Part shown: piece after piece, positions 45,939-54,753 of the stretch
Position numbering within the stretch: the first letter of the stretch is position 1
Layout: every line of letters begins with the position of its first letter
Assembly: GCA_948467395.1 (NCBI GenBank)
Contig: CAOKDX010000004.1
Location: forward strand, 1-64,000
Source of the DNA: an uncultured Clostridia bacterium
GTDB taxonomy: Bacteria; Bacillota; Clostridia; Lachnospirales; Lachnospiraceae
Direction: 5' to 3'
Length of the DNA: 64,000 bases
The notes under the pieces: generated by a model
Seen by the model: only the letters and a program-made list of their open reading frames with translations
Databases searched by the model: none
Told to the model about the DNA's origin: nothing
Translations under genes and position numbers: made by a program

Positions 45939-45967
45939 TTGACTTTAACCCTATTCTGAATTATAAT
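45939..45967 (+). promoter_or_regulatory. Promoter of the divergent endo-arabinanase
   Basis: TTGACT, 17 bases, TATAAT on the plus strand, 62 bases before the start at 46029. The 193-base divergent region also contains TTGACACACTAATTC upstream of it, which may hold shared control sites. Confidence 0.8.
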
Positions 45968-46028
45968 GGATATTAAGAAAATATGCAATACAGCAAAACC
46001 ATTGCACCAAAAAAGGGAGGTTATAAAA

Positions 46029-48122
46029 ATGAGAAAACACCTGAAACGCATGGTGTCCTGCTTTGTAGCTGCTGCTCTTATGGCTACATCCATAATGGCA
46101 CCGCTGGACCCTGCCGGTATACCGACAGCCCAGGCACAGATCAAAACCCATGTATCGGTTCATGATCCGTCCATCGCAGTATCAAAAGAAGGCACGTACT
46201 ATGTATTTGGGTCACATATTGATGCAGCCAAATCAACAGACCTGATCAACTGGCAGACATTCACAAATGGCTACACCACTCCGAACAACAAGCTTTTCGG
46301 CGACATGGCAAAGAATCTTGCCGAGCCGTTTAAATGGGCGGGCGACCATGATGTAGATGCCAAAAACTACAGTATCTGGGCTCCGGATGTATTCTGGAAT
46401 CCAAAATATGACAACGGCGACGGAACCAAGGGCGCCTATATGATGTATTTCTGTACTACTTCCACGGCAGTCCGTTCCGTGATCGCTTTTGCCACATCCC
46501 AGAATATCGAGGGACCTTATACTTACAAAAAATCACTGATCTACTCCGGCTTTACAAAGGAGAGCGCCAAGGATGGCGGAAGCAGGGTAGACAAGAAGTA
46601 TACCAACACAAATATTGGCGAACTTATCGCAAATGGAACACTGAAGGACGGCCTCAATGAAAACTGGTTCCGGGGCAGCACAGCCTACAATAACAGCTAT
46701 GCGCCCAATGCCATTGATCCAACTATTTTTGAGGATAAAGACGGCAGACTGTGGATGACATACGGCTCCTGGTCCGGCGGTATTTATATTTTGGAAGTTG
46801 ACCCGGCCACCGGTGATGTGAAATACCCGGGCAAAAATGGCACCGCCTCCGGCAACCGCATTGTAGATGAGTATTTTGGAACAAGAATCTCCGGCGGCTT
46901 TGCCAAATCCGGAGAGGGACCTTATATCCTCTATGATAAGGACAGCGACTACTATTATCTGTATGTCTCCTATGAATGGCTTGGGGTAGACGGCGGTTAC
47001 AATATGCGTCTCTTCCGTTCCAAAAATCCGGATGGACCCTATACCGATGCCGCCGGCAACAATGCCGCATTGGAGAGCATGTCTACTAATTACATGAATA
47101 ACGGAATCAAGGTAATGGGAAATCACAACCTTCCCTATATCTGGTATCCGTACAAAGCACCCGGCCATAACTCTGCCTTCATTGATGAAAAGACAGGGAA
47201 GCGTTTCCTGATCTACCACACACGGTTCCAGGGGCGCGGCGAGGTTCATCAGCTCCGGGTGCACCAGCAGTTCCTGAATGAACAGGGCTGGCCGGTCACC
47301 GCTCCATATGAATACACCGGAGAATCCATTTCTCCTACCGGTTATGCGGCAGATGAAGTAGTGGGTGAGTACGCCTTTGTCAATCACGGCATTACCTCAG
47401 ACAGAACCACGGTGAATGAAGCCAAAAATATTGTTCTTAAGAAAAACGGAACCATTACCGGAGACGTGACTGGAACCTGGACTGCTAAGGCGGGAACCTA
47501 CCATATGAGCGTGAAGACCGGCGGCGTTACCTACAGCGGCGTATTCCTGAAACAGACAAAGGAAACCAGCGATGCCCAGGTCATGACATTTTCTGCCATC
47601 GGCACAAATAACCAGACGGTATTCGGCGTAAAGAAGTCAGTGGGACTCTCATCCTCAAAGTCCACTATTTACACAGGCGGCAACAAGGATAAGACAGCAC
47701 AGCTCAAGCTTACCGGTGTCGCAGAATCCGCTTATACCGTATCCTATAAATCCTCTAAGCCTTCGGTAGCCTCAGTCAGCAAAAAGGGCAAGGTTACGGC
47801 TAAAAAGAAGGGTTCAACGAAGATTACAGCTACTGTTAAGATAGGAAATACAACCAGAACTGTGTCGAAGACCATTAAAGTCAAAAAAGCCTATATCAAA
47901 TTCAGCAAGAAGAAAACTTCGCTGAAGGTGAAGAAATCATACAAATATAAAATTAAGGCTTACGGAATCAAAGCTTCTTCCGTACGTTTCAAATCATCCA
48001 AATCTTCCGTACTGAAGATTAACAAAAAGTCCGGCAAGGCGACGGCTAAGCGAAAGGGAACCGCTAAGATTACGGCAAGCTATAAGAAAGCGAAGGTCAC
48101 CGTTAAGGTAAAAGTGAAATAA
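46029..48122 (+). CDS. Secreted GH43 endo-alpha-1,5-L-arabinanase with Ig-like tail
   Basis: A 697-residue secreted endo-arabinanase. A signal peptide (about 1-36) ends near AQAQ. The GH43 domain has base Asp46 in VHDPSI, second Asp in AIDPTIFED and acid Glu in SGEGPYIL, with IWAPDVFWNP and LWMTYGSWSGGIYIL. A small beta-barrel C-domain (about 446-537) and two Lys-rich group 2 Ig-like domains (about 540-697) follow; the basic tail may hold the enzyme at the anionic cell wall. GGGAGG lies eight bases before the ATG. It is a paralogue of the enzyme inserted beside rpoB. Confidence 0.93.
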   Translation: MRKHLKRMVSCFVAAALMATSIMAPLDPAGIPTAQAQIKTHVSVHDPSIAVSKEGTYYVFGSHIDAAKSTDLINWQTFTNGYTTPNNKLFGDMAKNLAEPFKWAGDHDVDAKNYSIWAPDVFWNPKYDNGDGTKGAYMMYFCTTSTAVRSVIAFATSQNIEGPYTYKKSLIYSGFTKESAKDGGSRVDKKYTNTNIGELIANGTLKDGLNENWFRGSTAYNNSYAPNAIDPTIFEDKDGRLWMTYGSWSGGIYILEVDPATGDVKYPGKNGTASGNRIVDEYFGTRISGGFAKSGEGPYILYDKDSDYYYLYVSYEWLGVDGGYNMRLFRSKNPDGPYTDAAGNNAALESMSTNYMNNGIKVMGNHNLPYIWYPYKAPGHNSAFIDEKTGKRFLIYHTRFQGRGEVHQLRVHQQFLNEQGWPVTAPYEYTGESISPTGYAADEVVGEYAFVNHGITSDRTTVNEAKNIVLKKNGTITGDVTGTWTAKAGTYHMSVKTGGVTYSGVFLKQTKETSDAQVMTFSAIGTNNQTVFGVKKSVGLSSSKSTIYTGGNKDKTAQLKLTGVAESAYTVSYKSSKPSVASVSKKGKVTAKKKGSTKITATVKIGNTTRTVSKTIKVKKAYIKFSKKKTSLKVKKSYKYKIKAYGIKASSVRFKSSKSSVLKINKKSGKATAKRKGTAKITASYKKAKVTVKVKVK

Positions 48123-48147
48123 TGTAAAATTTTCTGAGTAACTTATC

Positions 48148-48183
48148 AAAAAGACTGGAGAATTCTCACTCTCCAGTCTTTTT
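48148..48183. terminator. Bidirectional terminator between convergent arabinan genes
   Basis: AAAAAGACTGGAGA pairs with TCTCCAGTCTTTTT. T-runs on both sides let it end the 46029 gene and the long leftward operon. Confidence 0.9.
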
Positions 48184-48217
48184 GCTTTAACAATGTAATT
48201 ATATTAACGGCTTTGCC

Positions 48218-48466
48218 CTAATTCCATTTTTTGTGAGGACACTGTCCGCCTTTCGCCAGAGCCCGCAGCTCCACATAACAGCCGCAGGCTGCACAGGTGC
48301 CGGCATTCAGAAGATCGCATTCCTTACAGACGGCAAGCCGTGTCTCGTATTCTGCACCGCTTACCCGGTCTGCCTCTTTAATGGCGTCCCGGTATCTGGC
48401 GATCTGTTTCGCATCCTCCTCTGCCATCTCCCGCAGCAGACATTTTTTGCATATCCGGACGCCCAT
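48218..48466 (-). CDS. Small Cys-rich protein (DUF6171-like)
   Basis: An 82-residue soluble protein with zinc-type cysteine pairs: CKKC near 6-9, CKEC near 47-50, then CAACGC and a final C before PHKKW. It resembles the DUF6171 family, but I could not check this. It starts one base after the GH51 stop codon, so it is translated as the last gene of the arabinan operon. A metal-binding or regulatory role is possible; nothing in the sequence ties it to sugar metabolism. Confidence 0.8.
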   Translation of the reverse strand: MGVRICKKCLLREMAEEDAKQIARYRDAIKEADRVSGAEYETRLAVCKECDLLNAGTCAACGCYVELRALAKGGQCPHKKWN

Positions 48467-48467
48467 A

Positions 48468-49982
48468 TCACTTCCGAACCCGCAGTGCGATGACGCTGTT
48501 CCTTGGCATGGTCACCCGGATTCCCTCCGGGCTCACCGTATAATCCGTAAAATCGGATTCCTTAACCTGCTCTGGCGCTTCAAAGGTATTCATCGCATGC
48601 ATATCAGCATCCGTAACAATCCTTGCCTCTGTCACCTTATAATCCCTGCCGGCAAACTGAATCTCAAGATCCGCCGCCGCCTCAATGGAAAGGTTGTTCA
48701 GTGTAATGGTGATGACGCCGTCCTGATCCATCGATACGGATTCTGTAATCTGGGGCACCTGCCATTCCTCTGTACCAATCTCCGATACGCCGGACAGGGC
48801 GCTTTCCAGAAGATCCGCCCCCTGATGATGGCGGTACATATGCATCACGTGATAGGTCGGTGTCTTGATCATCTGTCCGCCCTCCGTCAGAAGGACCGCC
48901 TGCAGTACATTTACCATCTGGGCAAGGGCAGCGATCTTCACGCGGTCGCTGTGCTTGTTAAAGATGTTCAGGGTAATTCCGGCGATCAATGCATCCCGGA
49001 TGGTATTCTGCTGATACAGGAAACCAGGATTCGTTCCGGGCTCCGCCTTGTACCAGGATCCCCATTCATCCACACACATACCGATCTCTTTTTCGGGATC
49101 ATAGTAATCCATGATCGTACCGTGACGGGTCACCAATTCATCCATATATAGCGCTTTTCCCAGTGTCTTATACCACACCTCATCGTTGAAGTCAGTAGAG
49201 CTTCCTTTGATCTTCCAGCCCTCTGGATGTACATAATAGTGAAGGGAGAGATAATCCATAAACCCGTGCTGCTGATCCTCTTCCTTCGTGTTGGCAAATG
49301 CTGTCTTAAGCACTCCCTCCGTCCAGAAATAGTCGTCCACATTGGCACCGCAGCAAACCTTCTTAATGGGATTCTTCTTGTCATAATTCCGGACATAGGT
49401 CTGATAACGGCGATATTCGTTGCCATAGAATTCCGGCGTCATATTGCCGCCGCAACCCCAGTTTTCATTGCCGACGCCGAAAAAATCAATCCGCCAGGGT
49501 TCGGCATGTCCATTTGCCTTCCTCAGATCCGCCATGGGCGATACCCCGTCAAAGGTCATATATTCTACCCACTCGGACATCTCCTGCACAGTACCGCTCC
49601 CCAGATTTCCATTTACATATGTCTTACATCCCAGCTGGCGGCATAATTCCATATATTCATGTGTACCGAAGCTGTTATCCTCCACAACTCCGCCCCAGTG
49701 GGTGTTGATCATTTTCTTGCGGTTCTCCCTGGGACCGATTCCATCCTTCCAGTGATATTCATCCGCAAAGCAGCCGCCGGGCCAGCGCAGCATCGGCACC
49801 TTCAGCTCCTTCAGCGCCTCAACCACATCGGTGCGCATACCATTTACATTGGGAATCTCCGAATGGTCTCCCACATAGATTCCCTCATAGATGCATCGTC
49901 CCAAATGCTCTGAAAAATGACCATATACCTCCGGCTCAATCCGGCTCTTTTTGTTCTCTTCGTTTATAATTAGCTTTGCCAC
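48468..49982 (-). CDS. abfA: GH51 alpha-L-arabinofuranosidase
   Basis: A 504-residue intracellular enzyme, without signal peptide, that releases terminal arabinofuranose. The (beta/alpha)8 barrel has acid/base Glu in GVGNENWGCGG (about residue 172) and nucleophile Glu in MCVDEWG (about 305); RWPGGCFADEYHWKDGIGPRE is family-typical, and a C-terminal beta domain follows. The start is a GTG at 49982 with AAAGGAG eight bases upstream; an ATG at 50009 overlaps the preceding gene and has no site. It follows the GH43 gene after 16 bases. Confidence 0.95.
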   Translation of the reverse strand: MAKLIINEENKKSRIEPEVYGHFSEHLGRCIYEGIYVGDHSEIPNVNGMRTDVVEALKELKVPMLRWPGGCFADEYHWKDGIGPRENRKKMINTHWGGVVEDNSFGTHEYMELCRQLGCKTYVNGNLGSGTVQEMSEWVEYMTFDGVSPMADLRKANGHAEPWRIDFFGVGNENWGCGGNMTPEFYGNEYRRYQTYVRNYDKKNPIKKVCCGANVDDYFWTEGVLKTAFANTKEEDQQHGFMDYLSLHYYVHPEGWKIKGSSTDFNDEVWYKTLGKALYMDELVTRHGTIMDYYDPEKEIGMCVDEWGSWYKAEPGTNPGFLYQQNTIRDALIAGITLNIFNKHSDRVKIAALAQMVNVLQAVLLTEGGQMIKTPTYHVMHMYRHHQGADLLESALSGVSEIGTEEWQVPQITESVSMDQDGVITITLNNLSIEAAADLEIQFAGRDYKVTEARIVTDADMHAMNTFEAPEQVKESDFTDYTVSPEGIRVTMPRNSVIALRVRK

Positions 49983-49998
49983 GATTCCGTCTCCTTTT

Positions 49999-50955
49999 CT
50001 AGTTTTCATAGGAAAATACCGGGCGTCCCTCCTCATCCCACTTTATCTTCATCAGCATGGCATGACGATTAGGATTGTAGAGAGGATCCCCTTCAATCAC
50101 AGACTCTTTGCGGGCATGGTATACCATAATATCATTCCCCTCCTCGTCTACTGTAAAGGAGTTATGGCCCGGTCCATAAATTTCTTTTTCATCGTTCGTC
50201 TTTAATACCGGATAGCGTTCCTTTTTCCACGACAACGGATCAAGCAGATCCGAATTCTCGTCCGCCGTCAACATTCCCATACAATAATTCACTCCGGTAT
50301 CGCTGGCGGAATATGTTAAAAAGATCTTGCCGTCATGCTTAATCACAGCCGGTCCCTCATTTACCCAAAAGCCGTGGCGCTCCCAGTCATAATCGGGAGT
50401 CGTCAGCAGCACCTGAATCGTCTTCAGCTTATAACCGGACTCCATCTCCCCGATATACAAATTGGAAATCTGTGGTCCCACGCTGACCTTCTCCGCCCAC
50501 ACATAATAATACTTTCCATTCTGTTCGAAAACTGTGGCATCCAGGGAAAAGGCTTCAAAGGAGAAAAAGTCTCCCTCGGCGCGTCCCATCTTACCCATCT
50601 CCACCCACTCGTCCTCCATTGGATCCGGACCCTGGCATTCCAGGACATAGGGACGGATATTAAAGATATTACCCGCCTCGCCGCCAGCATAATAGATATA
50701 CCATTTTCCAAAAAGAAAATGCATTTCCGGCGCCCAGATATTGGCAGACATCAGACCATCCTCATGTTTTCTCCAGACATATTTTTCCTCTGCCTCCTTC
50801 AATCCATCCAGAGTTTTAGAACGGCGCAGTACAATTCCGTCATAAGCCGGAACGGAAGCAGTAAAATAATACCATCCGTCTTTAAAACATACAAAGGGAT
50901 CTGCTCTCTGCAAAATCCATGGTTCGTTGTATTTTATTTCCTTTTCTGCTGACAT
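49999..50955 (-). CDS. Intracellular-type GH43 arabinofuranosidase
   Basis: A 318-residue single-domain GH43 enzyme without signal peptide. Base Asp is in QRADPFVCFKDGWYYFTAS, second Asp in SLDATVFEQ, acid Glu in WVNEGPAVIKHDGKIFL, and GPGHNSF completes the site. The family layout fits exo-acting alpha-1,5-L-arabinofuranosidases (GH43_26-like), which trim imported arabino-oligosaccharides. AGGAGG lies seven bases before the ATG. It has its own promoter after the solute-binding protein terminator and is followed by GH51. Confidence 0.92.
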   Translation of the reverse strand: MSAEKEIKYNEPWILQRADPFVCFKDGWYYFTASVPAYDGIVLRRSKTLDGLKEAEEKYVWRKHEDGLMSANIWAPEMHFLFGKWYIYYAGGEAGNIFNIRPYVLECQGPDPMEDEWVEMGKMGRAEGDFFSFEAFSLDATVFEQNGKYYYVWAEKVSVGPQISNLYIGEMESGYKLKTIQVLLTTPDYDWERHGFWVNEGPAVIKHDGKIFLTYSASDTGVNYCMGMLTADENSDLLDPLSWKKERYPVLKTNDEKEIYGPGHNSFTVDEEGNDIMVYHARKESVIEGDPLYNPNRHAMLMKIKWDEEGRPVFSYEN

Positions 50956-50992
50956 ATCACAGCCTCCTTTTCTGATAAATAATATTATCTTC

Positions 50993-51021
50993 ATTATAAC
51001 CGTAAATAAGAAAAAGGGCAA
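50993..51021 (-). promoter_or_regulatory. Internal promoter of the GH43-GH51 genes
   Basis: Minus-strand TTGCCC, 17 bases, TATAAT. The -35 lies within the terminator hairpin that follows the solute-binding protein gene. Confidence 0.6.
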
Positions 51022-51042
51022 GACTTATTGTCCTGCCCTTTT
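51010..51042 (-). terminator. Partial terminator after the solute-binding protein gene
   Basis: AAAAGGGCA pairs with TGCCCTTTT and runs on into TTCTTATTT on the minus strand. Such hairpins often raise the level of binding protein over downstream genes. Confidence 0.75.
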
Positions 51043-51063
51043 GACAATCTCACATGATTATGA

Positions 51064-52650
51064 TCATGAATTCTCTTCTACCATGGTGGTGTATTTCTGG
51101 ATATCTGCATCAGAAAGTACATTGTATCCATCCGGTCCGAAGTAATCAATCATAGCCTTTGCATGGAAGTAGTTTGCCTTGGAAGTTGCCTCGTCTACAT
51201 AGTCGGCAGCTTTGGCTGTACCACCGTCCACAAGATCGTGGATACCGATACTATTGAAGTACTCATCACAGAAGTTCCAATATCCTGCAATGCTGGTCCA
51301 GCCGTACGGAATCGGCTGCAGACAGCTCTTGAAGTACTCCTTCCAGTAACCTACATTTGTATCGTCCATGCCCTTGCAGTACATGTCGATATAAGCATCC
51401 CATACTTCCTGGTTTGTAGTGATCGGCGCCGGCATTACGTCATATTTCAGAGCAAGGCCGTTGGCATTCTGCTGTGACTCATCATTGTAAAGCTCGATTC
51501 TTGTCTTCCAGCCGTCCTGTCCAAAGCTCATGAACTTCAGAAGTTCATATGCTTCTCTCGGATGCTCACATGCCGGTGTCAGACCACCGAAGTCGATGGT
51601 AGCAATGCTGTGATGTCCAGCCTTTGCATCCTCCTTGCTTACGGAAGGAATGACATAAGGAATAATGTCAATGTTGTAATCTTTCTTATATGCCTCTGTA
51701 TTCCATGTATTCTGGAATGTCCAGAAAGCCTCTGTGAACAGTGCCACATGCTCGGATGCGCCGCACCATCCCTCGAAATCGCCCAGCCAGTTCTCCATAG
51801 CCGGAGTATTGGTAACCGGGGCAATGTAACCGCCCTGTTTCAGCTCTGCGAACTGCTGCTCACCGATCGCCCATGCACTCAGGTCAAATTTCTCACCGTC
51901 AAAGCCAAACTCACCGATGACCTTCTGGGAAGAAGCGATTCCATAATAGGAATCCAGTCTGTTGTAATAGCCGCATCCATAATATGCTTTACCATCTGAG
52001 GAATCTTTCACTGTTGCCTTCTTGATCAGCTCGATCATGTCATCCCATGTCCAGTTTCTGTCCGGCACAGGAATATTCAGCTTCTTCAGAACGTTCAGGT
52101 CGATGTACATAACGCCCGGGAAGAACTTAACCGGTACGGCATATCTGTGTCCGGACTGGAATGTACCGATGCCGGCATCGTTAATGGTAGAGGCAAGCTC
52201 TTTTGTCTCCGGATCGGAATCCCAAAGATTCTTGATATCAGCAAGAAGTGTGTTGCTCAGGGCAAAGTCTGCATCTGAGAACATAATAACATCCGGGGAA
52301 TTCTTGTCTGCTACCAGTGAATTCAGGGTGTCGTTGTAGCTGGATACATTTTCGTATACCGGTTTCACCTTAATATTCGGATAGATTTCCATGAAACGGT
52401 TCGCCAGATACTGAACGGTCTCATCCTGATCGAAATGGAAATAAGTCAGCTCAATATTTTCTGTGGTGATATCCTTCGCCTTCTTATACTTAATGCCGTG
52501 AATTTCCACTTCCTCAGTCTCGCCAGAAACCTTCATCTCACCGCTTGGCTTTTCCGGTCCTTTGCCTTCGCTGCCGCCTTTACCGCCACACGCTGTCAGA
52601 CCGATAACCATAGTAACGGCCAGCGCCATGGCCAATAATTTTTTCTTCAT
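51064..52650 (-). CDS. Extracellular sugar-binding lipoprotein of ABC importer 2
   Basis: A 528-residue lipoprotein (lipobox GLTAC, Cys21) with a Gly/Lys/Glu-rich spacer and a SBP_bac_1 fold: IELTYFHFDQDETVQYLANRF, NSPDVIMFSDADFAL and VKFFPGVMYIDLNVLKKL. It is longer than the usual 400-450 residues. It would deliver arabino-oligosaccharides, given the enzymes beside it, to the two permeases encoded just upstream. No ATPase gene is in the locus. It has its own promoter region with an 8-bp inverted repeat. Confidence 0.93.
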   Translation of the reverse strand: MKKKLLAMALAVTMVIGLTACGGKGGSEGKGPEKPSGEMKVSGETEEVEIHGIKYKKAKDITTENIELTYFHFDQDETVQYLANRFMEIYPNIKVKPVYENVSSYNDTLNSLVADKNSPDVIMFSDADFALSNTLLADIKNLWDSDPETKELASTINDAGIGTFQSGHRYAVPVKFFPGVMYIDLNVLKKLNIPVPDRNWTWDDMIELIKKATVKDSSDGKAYYGCGYYNRLDSYYGIASSQKVIGEFGFDGEKFDLSAWAIGEQQFAELKQGGYIAPVTNTPAMENWLGDFEGWCGASEHVALFTEAFWTFQNTWNTEAYKKDYNIDIIPYVIPSVSKEDAKAGHHSIATIDFGGLTPACEHPREAYELLKFMSFGQDGWKTRIELYNDESQQNANGLALKYDVMPAPITTNQEVWDAYIDMYCKGMDDTNVGYWKEYFKSCLQPIPYGWTSIAGYWNFCDEYFNSIGIHDLVDGGTAKAADYVDEATSKANYFHAKAMIDYFGPDGYNVLSDADIQKYTTMVEENS

Positions 52651-52681
52651 GATTTTCCTCCTTTATAAGAAATTTTTATCA

Positions 52682-52713
52682 ATTATGGCTTATTATAACA
52701 TAACTGCCATAAT
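52682..52713. promoter_or_regulatory. Candidate operator over the solute-binding protein promoter
   Basis: ATTATGGC and GCCATAAT arms, 16 bases apart, flank a minus-strand TATAAT -10 at 52692-52697. The -35 is weak. A repressor bound here would block transcription of the binding protein gene and possibly the downstream glycosidases. Confidence 0.55.
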
Positions 52714-52748
52714 AGTTCTACAGTTTTTGTACAAGATTCCTAGATTTT

Positions 52749-53765
52749 TTATTCACCCGTGATACCGGTGCGGTCAATACTCTCTACAAAGTATCTCTGA
52801 AGTATAAAGTACATCAGCATCAGAGGCAGGGCTGTCAGCATCGTGCCCGCCATATTGATGGACTCATTGATGCTGGTGGCTGCATTCACCGCCGTCTGGG
52901 AATACTTATCGTAATTCTGTGCAAAATTGCTCAGCTGGATCACCAGCGAGGTCCATCCGGTCTCTTTCATCACGCCCGCCACATACATCTGTGTCAGATA
53001 GGATTCATTCCAGTACCACACAAAGGAAAACAGTGATACGGTAATAAACGCCGGCGCTGCAGATGGCAGTGAGATCCGGAAGAAGGATTTAAAATATCCG
53101 GCGCCGTCAATCTGTGCTGCCTCGATCAGTACCTTTGGCACCTGGCGGAAGAACTGCCAGAAGATCAGGATAAAGATCGGCGCATTGATCCCCTGCCCCA
53201 ACAGGGCAGGCACCACAAAGGCCCACAGTGTTCCCAGAATCCCCATATTCGAATACAGCACATAGGTAGAGATCATGGTAGCCTGGCTCGGCAGGATAAA
53301 GGTGAACAGAATGATCACCAGTACAAGCTTCTTAAGGGGAAACTCAAAACGTGCCAGTCCATAGCCGATAATGGAACACGATACCAAGTTGCACAGGGTG
53401 GGTACTCCGGCAATCACAATGCTCTTGCCCAGAGACGCCCAGAAATCCATACTTTTAGCTGCCTGAAGATAGTTGGCAACGGTAGGAGAACTTGGAATCC
53501 AGTTAATGGATGAATCCAAGAGATCGTCGAGTGTCATGAAACCGGTACTGATCATATGCAGAATCGGGTTCAGATAGATGAATCCGACACAGATCAGTAA
53601 TGCATAGATGCAAAACGGTTTCAAAAAACCTTGTTTCTCTTTAGAGCCCAGCATAAATTTCCTAAATTTTTCTTTCGTAAATCTAGGCTGCGTCGTTGTC
53701 GCATTAGCTGCCAAGGCTTTCATTGCTTGTTTATTTGCTTTCCGCTCTTGCCTGCTTAGCCGCAT
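52749..53765 (-). CDS. Sugar ABC permease (MalG type), importer 2
   Basis: A 338-residue permease with six helices. It has a long basic cytoplasmic N-terminus (about 1-45). The EAA motif region is EAAQIDGAGYFKSFFRISLPSAAPAF, which binds the ATPase. ATG 53765 has AGGAGG ten bases upstream. It overlaps the end of its partner gene by 35 bases. Confidence 0.92.
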   Translation of the reverse strand: MRLSRQERKANKQAMKALAANATTTQPRFTKEKFRKFMLGSKEKQGFLKPFCIYALLICVGFIYLNPILHMISTGFMTLDDLLDSSINWIPSSPTVANYLQAAKSMDFWASLGKSIVIAGVPTLCNLVSCSIIGYGLARFEFPLKKLVLVIILFTFILPSQATMISTYVLYSNMGILGTLWAFVVPALLGQGINAPIFILIFWQFFRQVPKVLIEAAQIDGAGYFKSFFRISLPSAAPAFITVSLFSFVWYWNESYLTQMYVAGVMKETGWTSLVIQLSNFAQNYDKYSQTAVNAATSINESINMAGTMLTALPLMLMYFILQRYFVESIDRTGITGE

Positions 53766-54753
53766 TTCTTGCACTCCTCCTTCTTATTTTCTTAACTTCC
53801 CGCTCTTCTTTCTTCCTCTGCTTCTTCGCCTTCTTCACCTGTTTTGCATAGACATCCTTCTTCGCCATAAACAGCAGGGCAAAGATTCCGACGATCAGCA
53901 GCACCACTATGGAATACAGCCACGCCATGGCCGACGCATATCCATATCCTTTTTCCTTCGTACCGGAGAACATGGCGTTTTTGATCAGTCCGATGATCGG
54001 GTTCGTATCATTGTTGGATATAAACACAATGGTATATACCAGGTTCAGAAGAATCATCGGTTTGATGGTAGGCAGGGTAATCTTCCAGAAGCATTCCCAG
54101 CCGGAACCACCATCAATCTTCGCCGCCTCGTACATGGCCGGATCGATCTTCTGCAGACTTGACAGGAAGATCAGGATCTGTACACCGGAGTACCACAGAA
54201 TCGTTACCATGTTCTCAAAGAGATCGGCAATGGGCGTCGCCAGCATGGACGGCAGGAAGCTCTTAATGGCATTGCCGATGGACTCCGTGTCCAGCGCCGT
54301 AATGCTGCCCGCCCCCTCTTCATTCAGCATCGTCAGGATCGGGCCGCTCACAATGATAACCGGCAGGAAGAAGATCAGACGGAAAATTCCCTTTCCTTTG
54401 ATATTCTGATTCAGCATGATGGCTATCATCAATGCAAACACAACAATAACGGGCACCGATATAACGGTCGATACTACATAATCCACCAGGTTCGGCAGGA
54501 AATCCTGATCCGACAGAAGAATCTGCGTGAAGTTCCCATAGCCCACGAAATTAAATTTATATCCCATCGTCGTGATACGGATATTATTCAGGGCAAAGGT
54601 AAAGGATTCATATAGTGGATACATCAAAAACAGCAACGCACCTACAATCCATGGCGATATAAAAATCACACCCATCCACGCCTCGCGCCTCGCCAGACGG
54701 CCTGCTTTAATTTTTTCTTTCTTTACTCTCTTTTCTTTTATTTTCTTACTCAT
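53731..54753 (-). CDS. Sugar ABC permease (MalF type), importer 2
   Basis: A 340-residue permease with a strongly basic N-terminus, about six helices and the EAA motif YEAAKIDGGSGWECFWKITLPTIKPMI. The C-terminal tail is very Lys/Arg-rich. It starts within an ATGA overlap with the DUF5696 gene, so translation is coupled. It works with the 52749 permease. Confidence 0.92.
   Translation of the reverse strand: MSKKIKEKRVKKEKIKAGRLARREAWMGVIFISPWIVGALLFLMYPLYESFTFALNNIRITTMGYKFNFVGYGNFTQILLSDQDFLPNLVDYVVSTVISVPVIVVFALMIAIMLNQNIKGKGIFRLIFFLPVIIVSGPILTMLNEEGAGSITALDTESIGNAIKSFLPSMLATPIADLFENMVTILWYSGVQILIFLSSLQKIDPAMYEAAKIDGGSGWECFWKITLPTIKPMILLNLVYTIVFISNNDTNPIIGLIKNAMFSGTKEKGYGYASAMAWLYSIVVLLIVGIFALLFMAKKDVYAKQVKKAKKQRKKEEREVKKIRRRSARNAAKQARAESK

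Noticed and set aside
45836-45960. A clear minus-strand promoter for the GH43 lipoprotein gene
   Set aside because: Several A/T-rich hexamers fit partly, but none pairs a good -35 with a -10 at 16-18 bases, so no site is reported.
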